64,000 bases of DNA from Pezicula radicicola. Its lineage: Eukaryota > Ascomycota > Leotiomycetes > Helotiales > Dermateaceae. Below the pieces are notes generated by a model, which ran no database searches, had not been told where the DNA came from, and saw nothing but the letters and a program-made list of their open reading frames with translations. Location: contig PDUO01000012.1 in assembly GCA_003008705.1 (NCBI GenBank), forward strand, positions 1,038,673 to 1,102,672, written 5' to 3'. Below are positions 34,407-45,460 of the stretch, one piece after another. Within the stretch, counting starts at the first letter, position 1; each line of letters opens with the position of its first letter. A program made the position numbers and the translations under genes.

Positions 34407-34442
34407 AGGGGGGTGACGCTGATTTCTTGAGACCCCCTTCCG
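34407..34442 (-). repeat. Right terminal inverted repeat
   Basis: Reverse complement of the left 36-bp repeat, followed by the TA target duplicate and CCTT. Confidence 0.9.
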
Positions 34443-35060
34443 TACCTTACGTACGAAGTACTTTCATGCTGTACAACATGGTTGGACGAATCCCAGACGA
34501 CCCATTGCTAAGCATAAGCAGCTTGCATAGGCACCAAGGCTAAGTTACTGTAAGGTACTTTCCCCCCTGAATAAACCCTGCTCGGATGTCGCCGCGCTAC
34601 TAGTGGGAAGGTCCTTCCCTGGGTGACTGGACGTCCTTGTCTGCTTGGCTGCATAGTAGGGAATGTATAATGATGGTTAATTGTATTAAATGATCATTAC
34701 TCTACCATTATTTATGTGATTATTTATAAATTGACTAGTTAGTTTTACCAATTACATATAATATTCGGCTGGAATTACTTAATATTACGCTATTAAGCAA
34801 GATTTCTTATGCTTTAGGCTCTCTCTGCTCTGCTTTTATGTATTAACATATAACAACACTTTAAATAACGGTGATTTGACCATAATTTTATTAATCGTCA
34901 GACCGGTTAATTTACCGGTGTATTCCCTATTATACAACCCAAATCTAGTCTGTTGCAAATTTCTAAGCGTACGTAGAACATAGACTTTCACTCATATACA
35001 TGTTCAGAGTCCGAAGTCAATATATTTTTAGCTTGAACTGCATAGATACACCCATAGGAT
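34443..35060. other. Intergenic stretch right of the transposon
   Basis: 34660-34900 is AT-rich; no gene seen. It ends at the 3' side of the Hsp70-like gene. Confidence 0.5.
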
Positions 35061-36212
35061 TTACAGCTCATCTCGCAAGATAGCAGCTCCTTTACACTTC
35101 AAGGAATATGAGCATCCATTCGGCGACTCGCCAACGTTATCCTTCCACATTCTTGCCATCCCAATAGCAGAGGCAAAAACAGGATCAACAAACATCCCAT
35201 CTTCCCAGAATATCACCAGGTTCGAATACTTTTCAGCCAGCACCCTCTTGACAGTTTCCAAAAGCTTTGTTTCAACCACGACTCGATCACCAACTAGTAC
35301 CAAATACTCCACTGTCCCGTCTTCAATCCCTCCAACAACATCCCTCACCTCTTCTTCAACTTTCAGCCAGTAGTTTGGGGTTTTCCGAGTATAATCTTCC
35401 GAAAGGTCTGGACGATATATGCGTTTGACTTCTTCAGAAACACCAGAATCCACCTCGTGGACTACGAGCATCAGTCCAGACCGACTATAATCTACAACCA
35501 AGGCGAATTCTCGACCGTTTGAAGTAGGCTGAGAAGGGTCCTCGCCAATTTGATTTCCGCGGACTGCTGCCTTTGCCGCATCAGCAATTCCCTCGTTTGT
35601 GCGAGCAAGTCCGATGCGCTGAAGTACCGAGTCAATGATGCGAATTTGGTGGCTATTTTGATACGGGAGTTTAGCAGGAAGAGAAATTTCGACGAAGTGG
35701 ATTTCATCCTCTAAAAAGGCTTCGGTGGAGGTTTTCAATGTTCGAAGCATGGCTTCTAAAGGTGAAGGTGTACTGTGGATGGAGAGAGGAAGCCATGGGA
35801 GATATTTTCCGATGAAACTCTTCAGCGTAGATATCCAGTTTGAGTTGGCATTTTCTAATGGTTGTGATTGTGGTATTTGACTTCGGTCGGGCTCTGATAG
35901 TGATATAGCTTCAGCTAGAAGCCTCCTCATCTCATTCTTGTATGTTGGGCTTCCCTCGATTTTTGCTACGGCAGCTGTACTACCGTTTAGAAAATAGACA
36001 GCTGAGGTACTGCACAATGGTAAGTTTTGTGCTCCTCTTCATGCCTCTACTCTTTGGGCAGCATACCCGTAATTGAGTGTCAGATCGAAGCCTACACCTG
36101 GCTGTGAGAACCGTGCAGGGATGGGACAATCGTCGCACATCCTGGTTGCCTGAATGCTCCAACTTGAGATAAATAGCACACAAAGAATTGCGAAACGATC
36201 AAAGATCTTCAT
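35061..36212 (-). CDS. Secreted Hsp70-like / actin-fold protein, short
   Basis: Two exons, 36212-36067 and 36009-35061, give 364 aa; the intron is 57 nt (GTATGC...GTGCAG). A signal peptide covers about residues 1-23 (FAILCVLFISSWSIQA). GVGFDLTLNYGTSAVYFLNG corresponds to the phosphate-1 loop of the Hsp70/actin ATPase fold, but the usual D-L-G-T-T is changed to D-L-T-L-N. FALVVDYSRSGLMLVVHEVD resembles the phosphate-2 strand pair. EYLVLVGDRVVVETKLLETV resembles the adenosine-site region, where the usual GG is absent. It is much shorter than a true Hsp70 and has no substrate-binding domain. ATP hydrolysis is doubtful; a secreted or ER-lumen divergent member is the best description. Confidence 0.65.
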
Positions 36213-37667
36213 TTTATTTCATCGCCTCATTCTTGATGGGTGTGTGTTGGGACAAAGTGTCTAGTGATATCTCGCTCACAAATAAAGAGAGAAATAAGGA
36301 GGATAGTTCGGTTACACAAAGTCGAAAGGGTGGCGGTGGCAAAAGAACCAAGAAATTCTTCGCATAAATAACTGCGATCTGTCAACACCCAAAAACTTCG
36401 CCTGCTTTTTTTGTACTCCGCAACTTCGCATGGCTCTTGGCTCATCAAATCCACACACTGGAGCATGTTCATAAATAGAGCAAGGCTCTCGGGGAAAAAA
36501 AGGAAGGACAGGAAGAAAGACAGTCAGCCTACTTTACCAGCGCGGCTAGTAGCCGCCAGCTACATACTCGTAAGGGATGAATAAACGTTAATTATTGGGT
36601 GACGAGCCACGTTAAATTTAATGTTTATTCATCATCAGTACGAGTACATGATACCCAGACAGGCATGACAAGGTGGCTCAAGTATGCGGCCGACAACTAT
36701 AATAAGGGAATAATCTCCGGTGACAGGTTCCCTCGTTGATAGGCAGTGCATGCATAATGTTTCGTACCATGATCTTGCGCTTCAGATCCTCTTCCGTACT
36801 AACTGCGATTGTCAATCCTAAGAATTTATTGCAGTCGAGAACGGGTGAGTGCCTACCTATACATGAGCTGACCTTCCTTTTTAAGATAATTAAGTTCTGC
36901 AAGGTATTTCTTAGCCTTTAAATTTCAATAAATGCAGTTGGCAACTTGCGCGTAACCATAATAATCCCTGCTTGGAGTGACTCAGCCTTGATGCCCCGTT
37001 TTCAAGACTTTCTGTTGGAATCAAACTCTAGGAGGCCCTAGAATATATCTGTAACCACCTCTAGATACTTCTGCCTCTTTTTCAGCTGTCGTCTTCTTGC
37101 CATTACCGCAGTAGACTCTACTAATATTTTTTGAACCTACGAGTAAAGTTGTGTATCAAAGGCGCATATGCTTAAGAGAGGAGTAAATCTAATGATCAAC
37201 CAACATTACCACTGCTATAAACTTGTCTGCAAACTGTAGTTCCTCCCTAAGAATGGAGTGTAGTACGTTGGGACAGAGTTTCGGGTGATATTTTGTTCGG
37301 AAATAGGGGGGCGAGCTCGGTTAGCTAACCGAACTGGAAGCTGGTCGCAAAATATGGGCAATGAGGAAATAGAATATGAAGCAATAGGAGACATTGTGAT
37401 AACAACCATGCATATCAGAAGACATAGAAGTAAAGAAATGACTGTCTTGTGACAACTATACAAAACATTCTTTCAAGTCTTTCAATCTTCATATTTGACT
37501 ATGACACGGAAACCCAACAAGGGAGCTATTCTCGAAACCAAACCCTCTGTTGCAATGGAAGTAGAGAACCTCAAATCAAATACACTACCCATCTCGCTTG
37601 CTCCTTTCCAATTGAGGTAAGGTGCACAGTACAAACTAGCAGCCAGACATCTTTCGTGCAGACTTGT
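36213..37667. other. Intergenic stretch, 1.45 kb
   Basis: No gene called; short frames lack features. Contains the inverted repeat at 36563-36648. Confidence 0.5.
36563..36648. repeat. Imperfect inverted repeat, about 86 bp
   Basis: Arms about 30 nt long: CATACTCGTAAGGGATGAAT at the left and the near-complement ending ATTCATCATCAGTACGAGTA at the right, with inner AAACGTTAAT / ATTTAATGTTT also pairing. Could form a long hairpin; a MITE fragment is one explanation. Confidence 0.5.
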
Positions 37668-39392
37668 TTATCTAACAACCTTCTTCACCAGCACATTCAA
37701 ATCATTCTTCTTCCAAAGGGTATAACTCTTCTGATCCAACCAGTTAAACCCCTTATCCGCAAGCTCCAGATCGAAATTGAAAAGAATTTTAGAGAGGATC
37801 AATCGCATCTCCGCATAGGCCAGACTAGAAAAAGAGAGAAAAGATGATAATTAGCAACACGTAACTTTGTATTGATACCTAGGATCAGATGAATGTAATT
37901 GCGATAGTTACTTACTTCTTTCCGATACAGTTCCTGGGTCCTAAGCTAAAAGGGTTAACAGCAGTCAAGCTGTCATTCGCAAAGTTTGGGTCTTCACCCA
38001 GGAAACGCTCTGGGATGAATGAATCGCAGTTGTGGAAGTTGGTTGGCGAGTGGTATGTTGAATACTGGCTTACTGATACGACGGTCTAGCATATAACAAG
38101 TCAGCATGGCTTACGGTCTTTCACTGCAGTCGTATTTTATGAGGAGGGCAGATTACTTACACCTCCCGAGACCCGTTTCCCAGCAATAAAATCCCCTCCT
38201 TCAGGTACAATCCGTGGCAAACCAGTAGGTACAGGAGGGTACATACGTAAACCCTCATCCAAACAAGCCAACATATATTTCAGTCCACTCACACTATTAA
38301 TAGTAATCTCATCATTACTATTAAATGCCATTCGAACCTCATCCACAACCTTCTTCAACTTGTCTGTATTCTTTAGCAGATGATACGTCACCCCCGACAA
38401 CAGAGTAGCCGTTGTTTCACTACCTGCTATGATAAGGAGTGAAGAATTAGCCGTTAGTTGATTGAAAGTTAAAGTATTATTATCTCTCTTGAGAATAGCA
38501 CCGAGAAAATCGGGCCTTTCCTCTTTAAAAGAAAGTCTATTCTTCACTTTTTCAATCGTCATTTGAAAGTGATCTTGTTGTCGAGCCATCAATCGTTTCG
38601 GTATGAAGAAGGAGGATACAGATTGGCCACCAGGTATATATTTAAAAGCTTTGATATAACTCGACACGACTATGTTGTCAAAGATCATGCTGACCCATGG
38701 ATGATAGGTACCATTTTCAAGACAGCTGAATGATTCCCCGAAGGTAAGATCACCGATTATGTCGAAGGTTGTAAAGTTGTACCAAGAACAGAATTCTAGT
38801 GGTGTTTTGCCATCATTTGATCTCTCCTCAAGTCGCTGTATGAGAAGGTCAACATAGCTTCGTAACATGGGCTCTTGTTGACGCATAGATGTATCCGAGA
38901 AGCCATGAGCAAGGTTTTTACGTTGACGACCATGCTCTGCCCTTGTTTCTACAAGAAAGGTATCCCCTCCAGGATGTCGGGTGTAAAACATTTTGTTCTT
39001 CGACATCTCTGGCTTACCTTGTCGATGGGCATAAATATCTTTGAATGCGGCCGGGTTTGTGTAAGAGAGTTCATCCGGTGCGACGCGGACGACATTTCCA
39101 TAGCGCTGGTGGAGCTCATGAATGTATCTAAGCTGTCGACCTTTAACGAGAGCCAAGATATATGGTATGCGGCTTATAGCACTAAGCTTCGGACCTGGAT
39201 AAGTGGACAAGGGATGGAAGTAGAGGTTATAGATTGCGAGACCTATAATGTAGAAGACTCCCTTTTTTTTTGAGAAATATTAGAGGATATAAGCAAACTC
39301 GACGCAGGACTTTTTTTGCTTACCAGGACAGCAGCACCGCTCAAAGTTAGAAGATAGCCTTCTAGACCGAACGCTTGATGTAGAGGCGCCAT
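37668..39392 (-). CDS. Cytochrome P450 monooxygenase, ER-anchored
   Basis: Haem-thiolate monooxygenase; the substrate is not deducible. Four exons, 39392-39324, 39261-38161, 38085-37916 and 37824-37668, give 498 aa with closing phases. The N-terminal anchor helix GVFYIIGLAIYNLYFHP precedes the hinge STYPGPKLSAIS. I-helix AGSETT at 302-307; K-helix E360-G-L-R363 followed by MYPPVP; IPERF in the meander; haem loop FSLGPRNCIG with the thiolate Cys443. All key residues are present, so the enzyme is probably active. The style (HELHQRYGNVVRVAPDELSYT) is that of the CYP65/isotrichodermin hydroxylase-like group, often in secondary metabolism. No synthase gene lies nearby, so it does not look like part of a cluster here. 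The acceptor of intron 1 follows a run of A, which is unusual. Confidence 0.9.
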
Positions 39393-41220
39393 GTTGTACA
39401 ACCCCCCCAGAAAAAGGAAAAGTAGTCTTAAATAGATAGATTTATGGTCAAGAAGAATATTAGACTTCAAGATAACGAAGAAGGCTTAGCAGATCTTCAG
39501 GCTTAAGAAAGGAGGGCCGAACGTAAATGTACGGAGCATGGGCGAAGCATGACCGCTCTCCTATAGCTAGACCCCGACTACTAATCCTAACTCCGCAACT
39601 TGCTAAGCGGCTATAACGGGTATCAGATGGAGTACCTATAAGCAAATTGCATGCATAAGAGTGGGTAGATCCATACATAACAGGTGGAAGATATCAAGCT
39701 ATGTGAAAAATACAGCAAGACAACCTGCCGGCACTTACAAACACTTCTGTTGGTAACCAATCGGAATGCAAGCAAGAAGGTCATTACTACCAACCAAGTC
39801 TGGGGTATTTCAAACCCCCCAATACTACACAGTACTCGTACGATAGTACTCGGTTAACTTAACTATACCGCTCCCGAGAACATAGAACAAAGGTCACGAC
39901 ACAGCAACTCTTACCGAAGCCATTAGGCACAAAATCACTAAAGCCCTTCGTACCTTATTTACTAACGCTTAACGAGTATCTCCTAACAGTTGTTTACACA
40001 CAAATTTATAGAGCTCCCTTTAGATATACTATATTTTACGATTACGCATCATGTCCGAAGTCTACCGTTTTGTTCACACGATAAGGGACTTTTCAGTATA
40101 TATATTTTATATAGTACTCTACTATACTATATCTCCCACTAAGCAACATTAGAAATTTTACTGTGTGTAGAAAACAAACATGTCAGGGGTGAGGCCTTAT
40201 CCCGATCCATGAATATTGGCCAACGCTTGGGCCATAGGGACGTGCAATAAGGTATCGATCGAATAGAGCAGTTCTAGCCAATAAACTTCCTTGTAGACGA
40301 GCAGAGTGTTAAGTCCCTGCCCAAATGGCCAATATTCATTGGGTCGGGATAATGGACTGTAGAAATTCTTCGATTGCCGGCATATGTGATGTCTTAAACA
40401 AGGCCCGGTCCGTTCTGTCAATGCCGAGGCCGTCAAACGACGATTACTTTGAAAAGGTATGCATGTACTGTACCTTAAGCGAGCCGAATCTAGATCACAA
40501 TTAAAGTATGAAAGTATAGTACCTCAGAATATTAGCATAATTCTAATAAGAATTCCTATACGTTACACACTCTGCGTTATACTCATTTTCTAAGAGTAAC
40601 TAAGGTGTTTATTAAGTAAAGGAGTATAGATAAACTTTTTATTTCTTCATAAGCACTGTTTATCTAGAAGTTGTAAAGCTCTGTAGGAATAAAAATAAAT
40701 TGGCCTCTCTTAAGCACCCTACCTAGGTACAAGCAGCTTAAAGCATGTATAAATACCGCATTGAAAAATTCATAGAACTACACGATTCCTCAGATATACT
40801 TCTCGTTATCACGATGCTTGAACCAAGTCTTTTAAGCTATATACCTGCGACTTCTATAAAAGCTTCGATTCCTCCTTTATAATGATTGAATGATATTTCA
40901 CTTATAAACCCAATGAAACGGTTAAAGAATACCCGCTTTATAGTCTAACCACTCCAAATGCTAAAGCATATAGATTTAAGGAATAGGTAGCTTTCTACTT
41001 TTTCCAACTAAGCGTATCTCGTGACTAAGTCCCTCATGTCATCGAGAATTCTATGAGGGTTTATTAATGATAGTACTAGCGGCAGGAATAGACTCGAACT
41101 CATACTGCTCTCTAAGTGTTGGATTCTGGGCAAACAAGGCAGACACATGTGTGATGAATCTCCTGATCTGGATTTAGATAATGCTCACGTCTGCAGTAAG
41201 ATAGTCTAGAAATAGTATGC
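39393..41220. other. Intergenic stretch, 1.8 kb
   Basis: P450 upstream region, then AT-rich sequence (40480-40900). Contains the foldback element at 40196-40353. Short frames have no features. The segment 41079-41110 (minus strand) has a tRNA T-arm-like GTTCGAGTC but no full cloverleaf. Confidence 0.5.
40196..40353. repeat. Small foldback element (MITE-like)
   Basis: Left arm TATCCCGATCCATGAATATT... and right arm ending ...AATATTCATTGGGTCGGGAT are imperfect reverse complements over about 45 nt, around a spacer of roughly 70 nt. No coding capacity and no clear target-site duplication. Miniature inverted-repeat element is an inference. Confidence 0.5.
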
Positions 41221-42237
41221 TCACAGTTTGTAGAGATCAAGGCGACCATCGTAGTCCTCTTCAGGTGGAGAAATTGGAACATAGGAGTGGTATGCAGCCA
41301 GATATTCATTTCCGAATCTATTGCAGACTGGTCGCCATTGACCGAACTCATCTTCATTAAGCATATGCATGTTAGCCTGACAAATTCTACTGGTCTTGGA
41401 TGATTATGTGACGTACACTCATTATGGGCATAGAAGCAACAAGCATCAAAGACAAGAGATTCATTAGTATCCACATCTATTCCAGAATTTGCGTACCAAA
41501 GATCTCCATGCACAAGAGAGGGTTTGACGGATCGACCATCGCTTTCAAGTGGACGCAGTAGACGAGGAATGACCCTGTTAAAGAGGGCTGGGACAAGCAC
41601 ATCAAACTCAGGGTCATATCCCTTCGCCTTAATCTCAAGATCGAGAGCCCATCGCATACTCTTTGTAAAGAAAGTCTCCCAACTTTCTTCCCAGTCAACC
41701 ATCTGAGGCAAATTACCAGCATAAGTAGTAACAGGGAAGCCGAATTTTCCATTTGGAGAGTTACTGTTTTGATGGAGAGCTGCTAGACGGGCCGTGAACT
41801 TGTGCGGGTCTGGCATCTCTTCCGCCATGTCTCGATACTCGCATAAGAAGAAGTGTGTGTCGGGTATACTTTCGTACGTTCCGCAGGCAATTGGCTTTGG
41901 CGCAAAGTCGGGGAGAACCGTATATATAGCTTTCATGGACTCATACTCGCTGTGCACCATATTCAGGCCCACGTCCTTGGATAAGACTTTTATAAAAAAT
42001 GTCTTCGGTGTCCCATCTTCCAACTCGATGTCAATTCGACCGGTTTTGGCCCAGAAACTGACTCCATGCCCTTCGATTGAAACCACTCGGCTGCCTTTCG
42101 GTAGTTCTTATGGTTATGAGTAATGTTAGCCTAAGATTGTTGTATGGCGAACCTTTCATCAGCTAACCTGCGATGACACTCGGATCGACTTTAGTGCTCC
42201 CTCCAAATTCTGATCCTTCGGCGCCCTCGAAATTCAT
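41221..42237 (-). CDS. Fructosamine/ketosamine-3-kinase-like protein
   Basis: Family members phosphorylate sugars attached to proteins so that glycation is reversed; fungal substrates are less certain. Exons 42237-42168, 42106-41417 and 41351-41221 give 296 aa. GHGVSFWAKTGRIDIEL leads the N-lobe, FFIKVLSKDVG has the ATP-binding Lys, and the catalytic loop SLVHGDLWYANSG is followed by VFDACCFYAHNEYEFGQWR. The stop at 41221 falls right after DGRLDLYKL, earlier than I expect for the family. A 34-nt intron (41224-41191) would extend the protein to 41112, but such an intron would be unusually short. The C-terminus is therefore unsure and may be truncated. Confidence 0.8.
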
Positions 42238-42733
42238 TGATGCTATTAGGCGTTGTATATCTGTAGCAGGCCACTGAGACTCACTGCGTTACTCTTGGGG
42301 TTGAAAAAGAAGAGAGATAAGAGCGAAGCTGGTCGTTTTTCATCTTTCGAACTCGCCCGGCGCTTATCCATACCGTGATAAGTCCGACTAGCCTAGTTGG
42401 GGTAATATTTTAAGCACGCATTTTTAGATCACTTCTACTATTTGCATCTTTGCATCTTATATCTAGATATCTAGGTGAATAAGTCTATATCCTTTTGGGA
42501 AAAGAAAACGCTTATCACTATAAAGCAAAATCATTGTTTTGCTAAATGGAAAAAATTCCAGTGTTCTTCACCTTTTTCGCACAAGTTTCACAATTAAGCG
42601 AACTTTGGTTTTTTATATCTGCTCTTCAGGAAATACAAAAGTACCTTTCATGCAAGATACATATTTGCCCAGCATGGAAACAATGAAATCTAGCTATTCC
42701 CCACCAAAGTCGCCAAATGAGGATATCTACTCA
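42238..42733. other. Intergenic region
   Basis: About 0.5 kb between the start of the kinase-like gene and the 3' end of the deaminase gene. No gene on the minus strand; a plus-strand frame at 42539-42919 mostly overlaps the deaminase and is rejected. Confidence 0.5.
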
Positions 42734-43291
42734 TCATTTGCTCCCCTTCTCATGTCCCGCAGTAGCAACCTCCAAGATACGATCCTCTATCCCTTCTACA
42801 AACATGACTTCGATTCCCGCATCCTGGAGTCTCTTCCTGCCCTCCACAAGCACATTCTGATCAATGAATGTCTCTGGTTCTTTAATCCCGATATACACTA
42901 CTTTGATGCAATCTTTTAGCCTTAATATCCTATCCACGCATGGTCTATTCCCACTCAACCTCTTGTTGCATGGCTCCATCGTCGTGTAGAGGACTGTATG
43001 CGCTGGTAACACTTCACATAGTCGCTCCTCTGGGATATTATGCTTTTGAGCTACCTTGATGAAGCAGCACTGCTCGGCATGCGTCTTCCCCGGGTCAGTG
43101 GGGTTATCATCCGGTAGTTCCATCGACCACCCTGTTGAAAGGATTTCGTTCTTGTCTGCATCGACAAGGACTGCACCCACGCAGAATTTGGTCGGCGCTG
43201 GAGGAGACTGACGGGCCTGCTCAAGGGCATATTCCATGTATCCCTTATGGTCGCCAGCTGCGATGGTGGAGTGGGACTGTTTCGATGCCAT
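42734..43291 (-). CDS. CMP/dCMP-type zinc deaminase
   Basis: Single exon, 185 aa. The zinc site is clear: His71-Ala-Glu73 (THAEQCC) and PCNKRLSGNRPC with Cys108 and Cys118, where Glu73 is the proton shuttle. The core is a cytidine/deoxycytidylate deaminase fold (FCVGAVLVDADKNEILSTGWS, HTVLYTTMEPC, DCIKVVYIGIKEPETFI). Fungal proteins of this size and pattern resemble the deaminase domain of riboflavin-pathway enzymes (Rib2/RibD type). The true substrate (nucleotide, nucleoside or pterin-like) cannot be fixed from sequence. The C-terminus GHEKGSK carries no obvious targeting signal. Confidence 0.85.
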   Translation of the reverse strand: MASKQSHSTIAAGDHKGYMEYALEQARQSPPAPTKFCVGAVLVDADKNEILSTGWSMELPDDNPTDPGKTHAEQCCFIKVAQKHNIPEERLCEVLPAHTVLYTTMEPCNKRLSGNRPCVDRILRLKDCIKVVYIGIKEPETFIDQNVLVEGRKRLQDAGIEVMFVEGIEDRILEVATAGHEKGSK

Positions 43292-43691
43292 CGTGGAAGT
43301 CAGGTAGATGGAGAGGTGTCTTCTTGTATTTCGTGTACTCGTGGAGGGAGGGGGTTAATCTATTGATAATTCAATCCTACATGTGGGAGGCTGGTTGCTA
43401 TCTATAGATTTTCGGGCGCACACTAGAAGTGATTCACTGGTTGGTTTCCCAGAGATTCTCGTGTACTGCCAGCACAGTACTGACCCACAGCGCCGCACCT
43501 CGCCTGGGTGAACTGCGGTTACTAAGCTCTACTTATAATTTAAGAAGTAGTTAAAGTTAGTTAAGTAGTAACTAAGTAAGAGAAAATAAAGTAAATATAA
43601 GTAACTATATAACTACTCTAACTAATAAAACTTAAGTATTAAACTAAATTTTACTAAGGTAAACTACCTCTATACAAATATATCTCTTCAA
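43292..43691. other. Intergenic, partly AT-rich
   Basis: 43520-43680 is AT-rich with repeated AGTAGTTAAAGTTAGTTAAGTA-like words. No gene seen. Confidence 0.5.
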
Positions 43692-45460
43692 TTATAAAAC
43701 CCACCCAACCACCCTCCTCCTAAAACCCCTCCCACCTCTCTCCTTTACCTCTCCCATCTCCCCATCAACAATATCTCGAATACCAGTAGTCAAATCAACA
43801 TCAGCAGAATCATATACCCACTTATCATTCCTTCCAACACTAAATCGATGCCCAAGATACAAAATGAAAAATAAAGGAATACCAATATAAGCAGTTAAGA
43901 AACTTGCCGCAGTAAAATAACCCGGAAAGAAAACATTAAATCCATTGATTAACGAAAGAAGAAGAAAAGATCCCAGAGCAAGATAAGTACCATATGGTTG
44001 TGTCCAAGTACTATGGTAAGGAAGTTGATCGATACCGATATCCTGAATAACGCAAGCCTTTCGAAACCGAAGATATATAATACAGCAACATACCCAAGAG
44101 ATGAAACATGATTGAGTAGTAAGGTTAACAAACCAATTAAACACGATCGACCCATTATTAGAACAATTCAGGTAAGCTAATGGTGCAAAACATGATGCTG
44201 CTGCAACTGCATAGTACGGAACTCCGTTTTTAGAACACCTTTTGAAGATCGCGGGTGCGTTTCCTGCTACGGCGAGGGAGTAGAGTGATCGAGAACTCAT
44301 ATAGAGGAAGGAATTGCCTGAAGACCAAGCAGATGTGAGAATCACAGCGTTTATAACACTGTCTAGACCCTTGATACCTGCGTTGGAAATTCCGATGACA
44401 AAAGCAGACGCCTTGGCACCAGTACCACCACTTGTAAGTCGTGCATCGTTGAAGGGACAAATAATGCCGATAGCGAGGATCCCACCAATGTAGAATATAA
44501 TGAGTCGCCAGAAATAATAGCGTGCTGCTCTTGGGAGGTTATGTCGAGGGGATTTCATCTCTCCTCCTGTAATGACAAGAAATTCGGCTGCAAATGCGAA
44601 TGGGTAGGCGCTAGATATGATGGTTCCGACAAATGCTACAAATGTTCCGGTTCGTCCTCCTACCAACCATGTATTTGTCGCACCTGGATCCTTCCAATAG
44701 TGGAATCCGAGAATTCCATGCTGTTCAGGACCTCCACCCCAGAATAAGATGAAAGAGAGTATCAGAAGTCCAATGATGAGGAATATCTTCAGAGAGGCGA
44801 ACCAGTACTCGGTCTCGCCAAAATACTCTACTGGAAGAAGATTGAGGACTACTATAACGACAATGAATATCGAAAGCCACACGGCAACGTTGATAGGGCT
44901 GTCGATCATCAGTATCCAGCTCTTCTATAAGGGGGAGGAAAGAGATCTTACGAGTCCCAATAGTCTATCACTAAGGCAGCTGCCGTAATTTCCGTTGGTA
45001 GTAATATTCCCAATGAATAGAATGTCAGCCAGCCAACTGCAAACCCTAAGCTCTTGGAGACAATTCGGGAGCCATAATAGGACATAGTACCGCCCGGTAC
45101 TGGCATATAGGCTGCAACTTCGACGACGGCCGTAACAACAAAGTAAACCAATCCACATAGCAATGTATAGCCTGCTAGTATGAAAGCTGGGCCACCCTTT
45201 GCGAGCGTTGCTCCACTTCCGACGAATAGTCCGGTCCCAATGCAGGCACCTATAGCAATCATTTGGGAATGACGAGGCTTTAATCCGCGCTTCGTTGTTG
45301 AATTTACTGATGCATGTTCTTCCTCTATGCTAGTGGAAGAAGGGCTCTCGCCATCAGTGACGTGAGAACTTTTTGTCTCAACCATTGCGTCTTGATCTTC
45401 TAAGCTGGATATGTTGAAAGTTAACAAATTGAATCGAGTGACTGGAATGACTAAAGACAT
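43692..45460 (-). CDS. Amino acid permease (APC superfamily, fungal YAT/Gap1-like)
   Basis: Plasma-membrane proton-coupled amino acid importer. Two exons, 45460-44952 and 44898-43692, give 571 aa. The 53-nt intron restores DYWDSPINVAVW. After a hydrophilic N-tail, RHSQMIAIGACIGTGLFVGSG is the signature of helix 1. Further family blocks: GGTMSYYGSRIVSKSLGFAVGW, FWGGGPEQHGILGFHYWKDPG, FAAEFLVITGGEMKSPRHNLP, SRSLYSLAVAGNAPAIF and FNWFVNLTTQSCFISW. Twelve helices can be counted approximately. The start could be Met1 (45460) or Met26 (MVETKSS); the tail before Met26 is not conserved-looking. Tail lysines and acidic patches would be endocytosis/ubiquitylation sites, by analogy. Confidence 0.9.

Larger units (their letters stand above)
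33056..34442 (+). mobile_element. Tc1/mariner DNA transposon, full length, inactivated
   Basis: 1,387 bp between TA dinucleotides (33054-33055 and 34443-34444). Terminal inverted repeats of 36 bp are identical at both ends: 33056-33091 begins CGGAAGGGGGTCTCAAG, and 34407-34442 is its reverse complement. Flanks AAGG and CCTT show the target was the palindrome AAGGTACCTT, with insertion at its central TA, as expected for this superfamily. A transposase relic fills the interior. It sits between the dioxygenase and the Hsp70-like gene and interrupts no recognisable gene. Confidence 0.92.

Noticed and set aside
37449..37847. 132-codon plus-strand frame
   Set aside because: Antisense to the last P450 exon, which carries clear family sequence.
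41079..41110. tRNA-like T-arm (GAGTTCGAGTC) on the minus strand
   Set aside because: No matching acceptor, D-arm or anticodon arm can be folded from the preceding 70 nt.
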